From: Desulfovibrio fairfieldensis
GTDB taxonomy: Bacteria; Desulfobacterota; Desulfovibrionia; Desulfovibrionales; Desulfovibrionaceae
NCBI RefSeq assembly: GCF_001553605.1
Contig: NZ_CP014229.1
Location: forward strand, 3,252,501 to 3,316,500
Length of the DNA stretch: 64,000 nt
Direction of reading: 5' to 3'
In this document: one piece after another, positions 9,541 to 17,209 of the stretch
How positions within the stretch are numbered: position 1 is the stretch's first letter
Layout of the letters: every line of letters begins with the position of its first letter
Made by a program: the position numbers and the translations under genes
Notes under the pieces: generated by a model
Told to the model about the DNA's origin: nothing
The model's input: only the letters and a program-made list of their open reading frames with translations
The model's database searches: none

Positions 9541-10329
9541 TTATTGCAGCACCGTGCTTTTTTTGGACGGCCGACGCAGTACCACTTCTTTGGCAAGGCC
9601 GAGATATGCCTCGGCTCCCTTGGATTTGATGTCGTAGTGAATGATGGACTTGCCGTGGCTGGGCGCCTCCGAAAGGCGTACGTTGCGCGGAATCACGGTT
9701 TCAAACAAATGATCCGGGAAACAGCGGCGTACTTCGTTTTTGACTTCGCGGGTGAGCCGGTTCCGAATGTCGTACATGGTCAGCACCACGCCGAGCAGGG
9801 CCAGATCAGGGTTGAGCCGTTTTTTGACCTGCTCGTAGGTCTGGAGCAATTTGACGATGCCTTCCAGAGCGAAAAATTCGCATTGCAGGGGAATCAGCAA
9901 TTCCCTTGCCGCGCACAGGGCGTTAAGCGTCAGCAGGCCCAAAGACGGGGGGCAGTCCAGGACGATATATTCGTAATCGTCATTGACCCGCTTAAGGCAT
10001 TCATCCAGGTAAAATTCGCGGGCCATTTTGTCCACCAGTTCCAATTCCACCGCCACAAGATTGGTGCTGGCCGGTAAAATATCCAGAAAGGGAGTGCGAC
10101 TTTTGGCAATGCTTTGATGTACATTGTCCGGCGAGTAGAATGTACTGTATAAATCACCGGTGAGTTCTTCCTGGCTCAAGCCGAGGCCGCTGGTGCTGTT
10201 GGCCTGTGGGTCGCAATCCACCAACAACACTTTTTTTTCCATGACGGCCAAGGCCGCGGAAAGATTGATGGCAGTAGTGGTTTTGCCCACGCCGCCTTTT
10301 TGATTGGCAATGGAAATAATGCGCGCCAT
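9541..10329 (-). CDS. parA: Chromosome partitioning ATPase ParA (Soj)
   Basis: A 262-residue deviant Walker-A ATPase that moves ParB-parS complexes. It starts with MARIISIANQKGGVGKTTTA, the deviant P-loop with both lysines, and has the Walker A' LVDCDPQANSTSGLG and Walker B YIVLDCPPSLGLLTLNAL. The length is normal for chromosomal Soj proteins without an N-terminal extra domain. A parS-like palindrome lies about 90 bases upstream, consistent with an origin-proximal locus. Confidence 0.96.
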   Translation of the reverse strand: MARIISIANQKGGVGKTTTAINLSAALAVMEKKVLLVDCDPQANSTSGLGLSQEELTGDLYSTFYSPDNVHQSIAKSRTPFLDILPASTNLVAVELELVDKMAREFYLDECLKRVNDDYEYIVLDCPPSLGLLTLNALCAARELLIPLQCEFFALEGIVKLLQTYEQVKKRLNPDLALLGVVLTMYDIRNRLTREVKNEVRRCFPDHLFETVIPRNVRLSEAPSHGKSIIHYDIKSKGAEAYLGLAKEVVLRRPSKKSTVLQ

Positions 10330-10651
10330 ACGCTGACCTCCGCTTCCTGTCCTTGGCCTGGCTGATGTTTTGCTTGTCGCGGCGTAGAAAAGCCGGTGAC
10401 CTTATAAGTGGCCTGAACGTTTCACATGAAACATTTGATGGAAAACGCGCCGTACGGCGCCGTCTGTCTGTTTGTAAAAGAGGCGCGTATGGGCGTCAAG
10501 GCGTAAACAAGATTTGCGCGGTCCAATGCCGCGTCAGGGCCTGTCGTTGCTGGAAAATTTTTTTACCGCAGCCGCATCTTGCCGGGTGAGTGCATTCTGG
10601 GTAAGAATACCAGGATGCCGCACGCGGTGTCGTATTTGACCGGGAGAGTAT
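10330..10651. other. Divergent intergenic region between parA and a response regulator
   Basis: A 322-base spacer holding the parS-like site and presumably divergent promoters. Nothing else was recognised; short open frames here lack ribosome-binding sites. Confidence 0.5.
10418..10433. promoter_or_regulatory. parS: parS-like ParB binding site
   Basis: The 14-base core GTTTCACATGAAAC differs at one central base from the bacterial consensus core GTTTCACGTGAAAC. It lies just upstream of parA, where parS sites are often found. The match is read directly from the sequence; binding is inferred. Confidence 0.85.
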
Positions 10652-11053
10652 ATGTGCCTGACTCATATTTTGCTGGTGGACGATGAAGAGGATGTTACCC
10701 GCATTCTGGCAAAGCGCTTGGAAAAACGTGGATATGCCTGTGCCAGAGCCGCTAATGGGCGCGAGGCGCTGGACGCTATGGAGGGGGAATTTTTCCCCAT
10801 TGTGATCATGGATGTAAAAATGCCGGTGCTGGACGGCATGGGCGCATTGCAGCAGATGACCACGCGTTGGCCCAAGGCGCAGATCATCCTGCTTTCGGGT
10901 CACGCCGACATGCAATTGGCAGTGCAGGCCATGAGCCAGGGGGCTTTCGGCTATTTGATGAAGCCGGTGGACTTTGATGAACTGCTCTTCAAAATTGAAG
11001 ATGCCGCCACCCAGACCCGGCTGGAATCGGACAATGAGGCTGCGCGGTCCTGA
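10652..11053 (+). CDS. Single-domain response regulator (CheY-like receiver)
   Basis: A 133-residue protein that is only a receiver domain. It has the acidic pocket LLVDDEEDV, the phospho-acceptor Asp in VIMDVKMPVLDG, the conserved Ser in ILLSGHADMQLA and the Lys in YLMKPVDFDELL. No output domain follows. Such receivers act by protein contact or as phosphorelay intermediates; the partner kinase is not in the immediate neighbourhood. It starts with ATG after GGGAGAGTAT. The sequence of the VKMPVLDGMGAL region resembles receivers of sigma-54 activators, so it may be a shortened relative of those. Confidence 0.9.
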   Translation: MCLTHILLVDDEEDVTRILAKRLEKRGYACARAANGREALDAMEGEFFPIVIMDVKMPVLDGMGALQQMTTRWPKAQIILLSGHADMQLAVQAMSQGAFGYLMKPVDFDELLFKIEDAATQTRLESDNEAARS

Positions 11054-11175
11054 AAGAGGTTGCGGCAGCGCGGGCGGCCGTAAGTGGATAGAAGGGCAGC
11101 CACAACCACGCCGTTTGTCGACATGAATTGCGGTAAGGTATGGCGGCATACTTGCATTGGGAAAATTTCGTTGCT

Positions 11176-11389
11176 AGAGCAATTCACGATTGGAATGAGT
11201 GAATTACTCTGGTGGCCGCGTGAGCGGAACCCGCGCCCAAGTGCAAGGGAGCGACCGGAGCGGCGCAGCCGTGCCCGTTAGCCCCAAAGGGCTTACGGGC
11301 ATCGACAGCAGCAATAGACCGCGTTTTTTCCGCTGCACGCAGGCGGCGTACAGTTTGAAATGTGTAACATTTCAAACATAAGATGCTCT
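11176..11389 (+). repeat. Family B dispersed structured repeat, copy 1 (divergent)
   Basis: Begins with AGAGCAATTCAC and ends in ATGCTCT, with internal stems including GCCCGTTAG / CTTACGGGC followed by GACAGCAG, and a final hairpin with a GAAATGT / ACATTTC stem. It has the same layout as 11566-11764 and 38025-38222 but is the most diverged of the three. Confidence 0.55.
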
Positions 11390-11469
11390 AAAAAAATTCT
11401 GCTTTCCGGAAAGTGCCGTTTTGGGTTGCGGCATGCGCCCGTAAGGGACAAACGGATATCCATTGCAAC

Positions 11470-11557
11470 CTGCACCGCAAGGATTTGCAGACAAATCATT
11501 GCCACGAAATGCAAGTCGGCAGCCTTTGCTCGCCGTAAACGAGCATTTCACGTGTCA
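11470..11557 (+). repeat. Family D dispersed repeat, copy 1
   Basis: About 88 bases (from CTGCACCGCAAGG to TTTCACGTGTCAA) closely matching 14096-14183. Both copies hold TTTGCAGACAAATC and a CGAGCATTTCA-like 3' part. It sits between two family B elements. Confidence 0.65.
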
Positions 11558-11565
11558 ACGACTCT

Positions 11566-11764
11566 AGAGCAATTTCAAAGTGAAATTGCTCTGGTGGCTG
11601 CGTAAGCAGACGCCTGCCACGAAGGCGTAAGCGCAATTTATTTGCGCGGTTGCCTCGCCCGTTAGTGAGTCTTCGAGCTTTGCGGGCGAGGACAGCAGAG
11701 CTAAGCGCCGGAGTGAGCGTCTTAAAAACCTTGAGAATGTGCATTCTCAAGGTTGAACTGCTCT
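11566..11764 (+). repeat. Family B dispersed structured repeat, copy 2
   Basis: A 199-bp element. It opens with a perfect 12-bp hairpin (AGAGCAATTTCA / TGAAATTGCTCT, 3-base loop) and closes with the hairpin CCTTGAGAATG / CATTCTCAAGG and GCTCT. Its middle part (GCGCAATTTATTTGC, then CCCGTTAG and GACAGCAGAGCTAAGCG) is strongly shared with 38025-38222. It ends 16 bases before the start codon of the DsbA-like gene, so it would be part of that gene's leader. Confidence 0.7.
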
Positions 11765-11780
11765 AAAAGATGAGGTTTTC

Positions 11781-12593
11781 ATGCGCATTACCCACAAAAT
11801 TCTTTTTGTTCCCGCCCTGCTGTTGGGATTGGCGGCCATGTTTCCGGCAGGCGGGGAAGCCCGTGCGGCCGCCAGCCAGGTAACGGAAGATAATCTGCCG
11901 CAATTGCTGGAAAAAGCCTTGCGTGAACATCCGGATATCGTGCTGGATGTGTTGCGTCGCAACAGTGAGGCCGTACTGGATATCGCCCAGCAGGGTTCCA
12001 ACATGCGGCGCAAACACAATCTGGAAGTTCAGTGGCGCGAGGATATGAAAACCCCCAAGAGCGTGCGTCTGGAGGGGCGTCCGGTGCTGGGTTCGCCCAA
12101 GGCCAAGGTGCGTATCGTGGCCTTTTCCGACTTCACCTGCCATTTCTGCCAGCAGGCTTCCAAAACCGTGGACGCGCTCTTGCAGGAGTACGGCAAGGAC
12201 GTCAGCCTGGTCTTCAAGAATTTGCCGTTGGATGAAAAGGGCCCCGGCGGACAGGCGGCGGCCTATTTTGTCGCCGTTTCGCAGCAGAGTGAGGAGAAGG
12301 CCTGGAAGTTCTACAAAGCCCTGTTCGCCGACCGGGACCGTCTGGTGACCGAGGGTGAGGATTTTCTGAAAAAGACCGCCCAGGGGCTGGATGTGGACAT
12401 GAAAAAACTCGGCCGTGACGTGCGCGGCAAGAAGGTCAGCGATATTCTCGCTGAAGACCAGCAGGACGCGCAGAAGCTGGGCGTGGAGGGCACCCCGTAC
12501 TTCCTGGTCAATAATATGGTGGTGCGCGGGGCCCTGCCCCTGGATCTGTTCAAGGGCGCCGTGGACATGGCCCTTAAGCAGAACAACAAGTAA
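11781..12593 (+). CDS. Exported DsbA-family thiol oxidoreductase
   Basis: A 270-residue exported protein. The signal peptide is about residues 1-30 (MRITHKILFVPALLLGLAAM, then an Ala-rich cleavage region). A helical N-terminal extension (residues 35-90) resembles the dimerisation domain of DsbG/Com1-type proteins. A thioredoxin fold follows with the active site FTCHFCQQ (Cys120 and Cys123) and the cis-Pro loop VEGTPYFLVNN. It probably makes or shuffles disulfides in periplasmic proteins, possibly multiheme cytochromes. It is followed after one base by a GNAT gene, so the two are likely co-transcribed. Confidence 0.88.
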   Translation: MRITHKILFVPALLLGLAAMFPAGGEARAAASQVTEDNLPQLLEKALREHPDIVLDVLRRNSEAVLDIAQQGSNMRRKHNLEVQWREDMKTPKSVRLEGRPVLGSPKAKVRIVAFSDFTCHFCQQASKTVDALLQEYGKDVSLVFKNLPLDEKGPGGQAAAYFVAVSQQSEEKAWKFYKALFADRDRLVTEGEDFLKKTAQGLDVDMKKLGRDVRGKKVSDILAEDQQDAQKLGVEGTPYFLVNNMVVRGALPLDLFKGAVDMALKQNNK

Positions 12594-12594
12594 A

Positions 12595-13056
12595 ATGTGC
12601 ATTGTCAGGGCAGAGCGCCCGGATCTGGAAGAAATTTTGCGTTTGCAGTATCTGGCCTATCAGAGCGAAGCGCGCCTGCTGAACAACTTCAGCATTCCGC
12701 CGTTGCGCGAGAGCCTTGAGGATCTGGTTCGCCAGTTTGAGGCGGGCATGGTGTTTCTTAAGGCTGTGGATACGGACGGCGGCTTGAGGGGTTCGGTCCG
12801 CGCCCGCGCGGCGCAGGGCACGGTTTATGTGGGCAAACTGATGGTGCATCCGCAATATCAGGGCAAAGGCCTGGGAACGCGCCTTCTGGCTGCCCTGGAG
12901 TCCGCCATGGGTTCCATAGTTCCACAAGCGCGTTACGAACTGTTCACCAGTACGCAAAGCCTGCGCAATTTACGCCTATATGAGCGGGCGGGCTACCGCC
13001 CCTTTCGGGAGGAAGAGCCGGAACCCGGCCTGCGGTTGGTTTTTCTGGAAAAATAG
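12595..13056 (+). CDS. GNAT family N-acetyltransferase
   Basis: A 153-residue acetyl-CoA-dependent acetyltransferase. The GNAT fold is clear: VYVGKLMVHPQYQGKGLGTRLL is the acetyl-CoA pyrophosphate loop (Q/RxxGxG/A), and LRNLRLYERAGYRPFRE is the usual C-terminal motif. The substrate is unknown. The ATG at 12595 begins right after the stop of the DsbA-like gene, giving a two-gene operon closed by a hairpin at 13103. Confidence 0.9.
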   Translation: MCIVRAERPDLEEILRLQYLAYQSEARLLNNFSIPPLRESLEDLVRQFEAGMVFLKAVDTDGGLRGSVRARAAQGTVYVGKLMVHPQYQGKGLGTRLLAALESAMGSIVPQARYELFTSTQSLRNLRLYERAGYRPFREEEPEPGLRLVFLEK

Positions 13057-13102
13057 AGCCGGGAAAATAACATCATGGCCGCATTGCGGTTGAATCTGCC
13101 GG

Positions 13103-13128
13103 AAAGGCGCATCCAACGATGCGCCTTT
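13103..13128 (+). terminator. Rho-independent terminator
   Basis: The stem AAAGGCGCATC / GATGCGCCTTT with a 4-base loop and a short T run lies 47 bases after the GNAT gene. It may also serve the convergent MerR-like gene. Confidence 0.75.
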
Positions 13129-13205
13129 TCCTTACGGTTGGCCGGCTGGCCATTACCGGCGCATATCTCGGTTTACGAATGCTTACAGGAAAAACATTTC
13201 GGGCC

Positions 13206-13796
13206 TCACGCCGAAGCCGCATCCTTGCCGCGACTGCGGATAACCTTGGTCATCCATTCGCGCAGCTGGTCCAGGTCCGCCTGCTGGGTTTTTTCCGAAG
13301 CATGCAGCAGTACGCGCAGGTTTTCCACATCCTTGCGCAGTTGCTGATTTTCTTGCGCCGTTTCAGGCAACATCATGCCGGGCTGCGGCAGGCGTTCAAT
13401 AACCAGATGGATAAGCTGGGCAATACCCTCCAAGGCCAGTGTTTGGCGTTCCAGCAACTGCAGGGCCGCTGCGGGCAGAAGTTCCGCAACCGGATGCTCC
13501 GCTTGCGTCAGGCAGGGCTCTGGCTTGGAAACGGCAAGCGCATTGCGGGGGAAGCGGGCCAGCAGGGCATTTTCCACTGAAGCCGCCGTGCGCGACTTCC
13601 GCATCTGCTCCAGGATGGCGGCAATGACCTCCAGGGTTTCCGGGCGGTAGCGCCGCCTGCGGCCCTCGCCGACGCTGGGGATAAAAGCCGCAAAGCGTTT
13701 GCAGTAATAGCGGGTGGTGGATTCCGGCAAAGAAAAATGGCGGGAGATGTCCGCAATGCTCAAAAGGCCTTCTGTCGGGGATGCCGTGCGCGTCAT
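13206..13796 (-). CDS. MerR-like DNA-binding regulator
   Basis: A 196-residue protein. The N-terminus (about 12-75) is a winged helix-turn-helix of MerR type: LLSIADISRHFSLPESTTRYYCKRF, then RRRYRPETLEVIAAI. A linker follows, and the C-terminal third is a predicted coiled coil (ETAQENQQLRKDVENLRVLL). No cysteine cluster or drug-binding domain is seen, so the signal is unknown. Proteins of this layout occur in Desulfovibrio, but I do not recognise a named regulator. It is monocistronic, with a strong hairpin about 230 bases upstream (14030-14064). Confidence 0.7.
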   Translation of the reverse strand: MTRTASPTEGLLSIADISRHFSLPESTTRYYCKRFAAFIPSVGEGRRRRYRPETLEVIAAILEQMRKSRTAASVENALLARFPRNALAVSKPEPCLTQAEHPVAELLPAAALQLLERQTLALEGIAQLIHLVIERLPQPGMMLPETAQENQQLRKDVENLRVLLHASEKTQQADLDQLREWMTKVIRSRGKDAASA

Positions 13797-14029
13797 GACG
13801 CCTCCTGCTGGCTTTCCGCAGCATTGCTGTCGTTGCCGTCACAAAAAACCGTTCCCGCCATACCGCCGGGCCGGGCCATCCGCGGATTGAGGGCAGGTCT
13901 GAAGAAAGTCTTTGTGCTTGCGGATCTGGCGGATGGCGATTGGGGAGGGCAGACCGCAAATAAAGATTTGCCGACCTCTTTTCAGGGTTACTTCAAACAA
14001 TCTATAATAGCAAGCTGCGCTCTTGCGCA

Positions 14030-14064
14030 AGAAGACCCCGCGCCACCATTGCGCGGGGTCTTCT
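14030..14064. terminator. Strong GC-rich hairpin, possible bidirectional terminator
   Basis: A 14-bp perfect stem (AGAAGACCCCGCGC / GCGCGGGGTCTTCT) around a 7-base loop, between the MerR-like gene and the NlpC/P60 gene, both on the minus strand. It lacks a long T run. It could end the NlpC/P60 transcript. Confidence 0.55.
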
Positions 14065-14095
14065 GTCAGAGCGGTTCAGGCATGAAATGCGACGA

Positions 14096-14183
14096 CTGCA
14101 CCGCAAGGGTTTGCAGACAAATCCTTGCCGCGAATTGTGAGCAGGCGGGCTTTGCTCTCCGCAAAAGAGCATTTCAAGTGTCA
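14096..14183 (+). repeat. Family D dispersed repeat, copy 2
   Basis: Close match to 11470-11557 over about 88 bases, starting CTGCACCGCAAGGGTTTGC. It lies at the 3' side of the NlpC/P60 gene. Confidence 0.65.
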
Positions 14184-14208
14184 CATGTCATGAGCATTGC
14201 GTTACGGT

Positions 14209-14706
14209 TCAGCGAACGACCCGGCGTACGGAAATCAATTTGCTGCGCCAGTAGGGGATGTTCATGCTCTCCATGCGTACCCGCTCGCCACGGCGCGGGC
14301 TGTGGATAAAGGAGTCGTCCCCGGCGTAGATGCCGGTATGCAGGCCGCGCGGGCTCTGCCCGGTGCGGAAAACCACAATGTCGCCGGGCCGGGCCAAGCC
14401 TTTGGGGACGGACTGGCCGGTCCGGGCCTGGTCAACCGTAACTCGGGGCACGCTCATGCCGTTCTGTCGGTAAGCCCACCAGATCAGGCCGGAACAGTCA
14501 AAGCCTTTTTGCGGCGAAGCGCCGCCCAGGCGATATTGTTTGCCCATCTGGCTGTAGGCGGTGTGAACCACTTTTTGCGCTTTGACCGGTGCCGGTCCGT
14601 TGTCTGCGGGGCGAAACATGCCGCAGCCGGACAAAAGCAGTGCCAAAAGCGGTCCGAGAACGCAAGCGCGCCAGAAACGTTTCTGTTTATTGTGTTCTCT
14701 GTCCAT
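14209..14706 (-). CDS. NlpC/P60 family lipoprotein peptidase
   Basis: A 165-residue exported lipoprotein. The signal peptide ends in the lipobox LALLLSGC, so the mature protein starts at a lipidated cysteine. The NlpC/P60 (C40) domain has catalytic Cys in KGFDCSGLIWWAY, His in GLHTGIYAG and a third polar residue in DSFIHSPRRG. Such enzymes cut peptidoglycan stem peptides. I chose the ATG at 14706; an in-frame TTG lies 15 bases upstream. It is monocistronic and read away from nrfHA. Confidence 0.9.
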   Translation of the reverse strand: MDREHNKQKRFWRACVLGPLLALLLSGCGMFRPADNGPAPVKAQKVVHTAYSQMGKQYRLGGASPQKGFDCSGLIWWAYRQNGMSVPRVTVDQARTGQSVPKGLARPGDIVVFRTGQSPRGLHTGIYAGDDSFIHSPRRGERVRMESMNIPYWRSKLISVRRVVR

Positions 14707-14880
14707 AAACTGTCTCAACAATATATAGAGATTTTTTTACATTGTGTTAGAAAGTTATCGCACGGTTTCCTACTGCTCTTTTCGGCACGTTGCGCGAAAA
14801 CTTAAGTGTTATACGCGATACATGCAACCGCGGATAAAGTCAAAAAGGGAAATACGAAGATATAACTATCATTGAACGAA

Positions 14881-14907
14881 AAAAGCCCCCGCGATGCGGG
14901 GGCTTTT
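14881..14907 (-). terminator. Rho-independent terminator of nrfHA
   Basis: The stem AAAAGCCCCCGC / GCGGGGGCTTTT with a 3-base loop, 33 bases past the nrfA stop, with a T run on the minus strand. Confidence 0.9.
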
Positions 14908-14939
14908 CATCTCATGCGCGTTTTATTGCGCCAAAGGGC

Positions 14940-16511
14940 CTACTTGCCGGAGTTCAGGCGTTCCTGGCCGTCCCAGGCAGCGTCCGTCTTGGGCAGCACG
15001 GGCAGCAACTGGAGCCAGGGATTGGTCTTGAGGTATTCGGGGTCCTGCTGCAGCTTGCGGCTCATTTCCAGAATGGGCGGCACGATCTTCTTGATGTCGC
15101 CGGCCAGAGCCGGAGCGATGCCGTAATTGGTGGCCTGGCTGGCCAGGTCCACGGCCTTCTGGCTGCATTCCATGGACGTCATCAGGGTATCCAGGGCCTT
15201 GGCCGGGTTGTGGAAGCCCACACTGTTTTCAGCGGAAACGTAATCCCAGAACAGCTGGCCCTTGCGGACCATCTCACGGGCTTCGGTCATCAGCGCGCCA
15301 TAGTCAGGGGCGCGTTCGCCGCTGTAGTTGTTGGCCAAGCGCACGGCCTCGTGGGCCTTGACCGACATGTCCTGGGCCTTGAGCAACTGGTCGAAGGTCT
15401 TCTTCTGGGTGTAGATGACCCGCTCGCGCAGATATTCAGGCGTCTTGTCGGCATGGCACTGGCGGCAGGCCCGCATTTCCTTGTCCTTCAGGGGCGAAGT
15501 CATCCAGTGGCTGGACATTTTCTTGCCGTCCATGCGCTGGTAAGGCATGTGGCAGTCCGCGCAGGCCACACCGGCCGCGCCGTGCGGGCCGTCCTGGAAG
15601 GTCTCGAAGTCGGGGTGCTGCATCTTGATCAGAGGCACCTTGGAGGCGGCGTGCACCCAGTCGGAGAAGGGGCCGGGCTTGCCGTCGGCGTCCTTTTTGC
15701 CGTGGCCCTTGTAATACTGGTACATGTCTTCGGGATTAAAGCCGTTGTCCCAGGGGAAGACCGGGCGCATGGCCGGGCCGTTGTCCGGATGGGTGAAGTA
15801 GTATTCCACATGGCACTGGGCGCAGACAAGGGTGCGCTTTTCGTTGCGCGAGATATTGTTCCAGTCCTTGCCGGTCTTCTTCAGCCAATCCTTGAGCGGT
15901 TCGGAATAGAGCCGCAGTTCCATGGTCTTGGGATCGTGGCAGGTGGAACAGGAAATGCTCTCTTCCTTGGCATCGATCATGTCCTTGCCGCGAAATTCGT
16001 TGACGTCCTTGGACCAGAAGGAATCGCCGTACTGCTTGATCCAGTTCATCATCTTGGGCGTCTTGCAGTTCCAGCAGGTGGCGGGCATCTTGCCCTTGCC
16101 GTCCGCGCCCCAGCGGTTCAGGCGGTCGATATGGACAAAATCCTCCACCGCATGGGTGTGGCCACGGGCTTCGTTGTATTCATACATGAAGCCGTAGCCC
16201 AGCCAGAGGTTTTTCAGGTAGGGCTGGGCATGCTTGAAGCCCTTGGGCAGGGGATCGACGTTGTCGTTCTTGTGATACGGCACGGAACCCTTGTACTCGG
16301 TCATCACCTCGGACTCGTTGTTTTTCTGGTACGAGGCGTACTGATCCGGAAAATCAGCCTTGAATGCCGACATGCGGGTTTCGTCGTCCTTGATGTTGGT
16401 CTTGTAGGCGGGGGCTTTCAATTCCGTCGAAACATCATTGCAGCCGCTGAGCAGCGCCGCTCCCAACAGCGCCGAAACGGCCAGAGCCATAGTGCGGATA
16501 TGCTTATTCAT
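14940..16511 (-). CDS. nrfA: Cytochrome c nitrite reductase catalytic subunit NrfA
   Basis: A 523-residue pentaheme cytochrome that reduces nitrite to ammonium with six electrons in the periplasm. The active-site heme motif is CWNCK (residues 146-150), with the diagnostic lysine ligand. Four ordinary motifs follow: CSTCH (188), CAQCH (230), CADCH (317) and CRQCH (349). The signal peptide ends in the lipobox ALLSGC, so the mature protein is probably lipid-anchored, which fits membrane-bound Desulfovibrio NrfHA. Its start overlaps nrfH by 8 bases. Besides respiration, the enzyme protects sulfate reducers from nitrite. Confidence 0.98.
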   Translation of the reverse strand: MNKHIRTMALAVSALLGAALLSGCNDVSTELKAPAYKTNIKDDETRMSAFKADFPDQYASYQKNNESEVMTEYKGSVPYHKNDNVDPLPKGFKHAQPYLKNLWLGYGFMYEYNEARGHTHAVEDFVHIDRLNRWGADGKGKMPATCWNCKTPKMMNWIKQYGDSFWSKDVNEFRGKDMIDAKEESISCSTCHDPKTMELRLYSEPLKDWLKKTGKDWNNISRNEKRTLVCAQCHVEYYFTHPDNGPAMRPVFPWDNGFNPEDMYQYYKGHGKKDADGKPGPFSDWVHAASKVPLIKMQHPDFETFQDGPHGAAGVACADCHMPYQRMDGKKMSSHWMTSPLKDKEMRACRQCHADKTPEYLRERVIYTQKKTFDQLLKAQDMSVKAHEAVRLANNYSGERAPDYGALMTEAREMVRKGQLFWDYVSAENSVGFHNPAKALDTLMTSMECSQKAVDLASQATNYGIAPALAGDIKKIVPPILEMSRKLQQDPEYLKTNPWLQLLPVLPKTDAAWDGQERLNSGK

Positions 16512-16971
16512 ATGCTACCGTCCTTGTGCTGATGGGCTTGTGGCGCATATGGGCCACATTGCGGTGGCAGTCGACGCAATAAGGCTTGGCGTTCATACTG
16601 GCCACGTTGACGTTAGTTTGGGCGTGACAGGCCTTGCAGTTTTCATTGACCACGTCGCGCGTGGTCACACTGGCCGGATACGGCACGTCCTTGCCCGACA
16701 GATTGCCCATGAAGTCACTCAGGCCCGCTTGCGCCTTGAACGGCAGCTTGGCCAGCAGATTGTGCGGGGCGTGGCATTCATTACAGGAACGGTCGGCGTG
16801 CGTACCCAGCTTGTGGGTCACTGCCGCCTCCTGCATGATGTGACAACTGGCGCAGAACGGACGCTGATCCGTTGCCGTCATGGCATAGGCCAGCACTCCG
16901 ACAAGCACCACGCCCACCGCAACGCCGCCCAACAACCATTTGAGCCAGGGTCCATTGCGGGGTGTTCCCAT
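16504..16971 (-). CDS. nrfH: Cytochrome c nitrite reductase membrane subunit NrfH
   Basis: A 155-residue NapC/NirT-type tetraheme quinol dehydrogenase that passes electrons from menaquinol to NrfA. One N-terminal membrane anchor (WLLGGVAVGVVLVGVLAYAM) is followed by four heme motifs: CASCH, CNECH, CKACH and CVDCH. The ATG at 16971 sits five bases after GGAGG, so I prefer it to the GTG at 16986, which would lie within the ribosome-binding site region. It is first in the nrfHA operon, with a candidate sigma-54 promoter about 65 bases upstream. Confidence 0.97.
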   Translation of the reverse strand: MGTPRNGPWLKWLLGGVAVGVVLVGVLAYAMTATDQRPFCASCHIMQEAAVTHKLGTHADRSCNECHAPHNLLAKLPFKAQAGLSDFMGNLSGKDVPYPASVTTRDVVNENCKACHAQTNVNVASMNAKPYCVDCHRNVAHMRHKPISTRTVAYE

Positions 16972-17035
16972 AGAAGCCTCCTTCACTCACTCCAACAACT
17001 TGCCGTCCCTATGACGGCGTTATCTTCTTTGTGAA

Positions 17036-17050
17036 TCAAAAAACATGCCA
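17036..17050 (-). promoter_or_regulatory. Candidate sigma-54 (-24/-12) promoter of nrfHA
   Basis: On the minus strand the sequence reads TGGCATG-TTTT-TTGA. The sigma-54 consensus is TGGCACG-N4-TTGC. The -24 box matches 6 of 7 and the spacing is exact, but the -12 GC is GA. It lies about 65 bases upstream of nrfH. The gene cluster next door encodes an NtrC-type activator with the sigma-54 contact loop, which supports the call. Confidence 0.5.
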
Positions 17051-17209
17051 AGCCAAGATAAAAAATGAGAAAAAATTAATCCTGAAAAGACCGGCAGTTT
17101 GAGATGAGATTGTAATGGTTATCAATAGCAGGGTTGTTTTGTTCAGAAAAAAAAGACAAAAAATCAGAAAAAGCTGACACCAAGGCCTTTTTTACCCCCT
17201 GGAGAAAAC

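Noticed and set aside
11054-11780. Repeat-rich region considered as a CRISPR array or tRNA cluster
   Set aside because: Repeats are long, unevenly spaced and palindromic with no regular spacers, and no tRNA cloverleaf was found.
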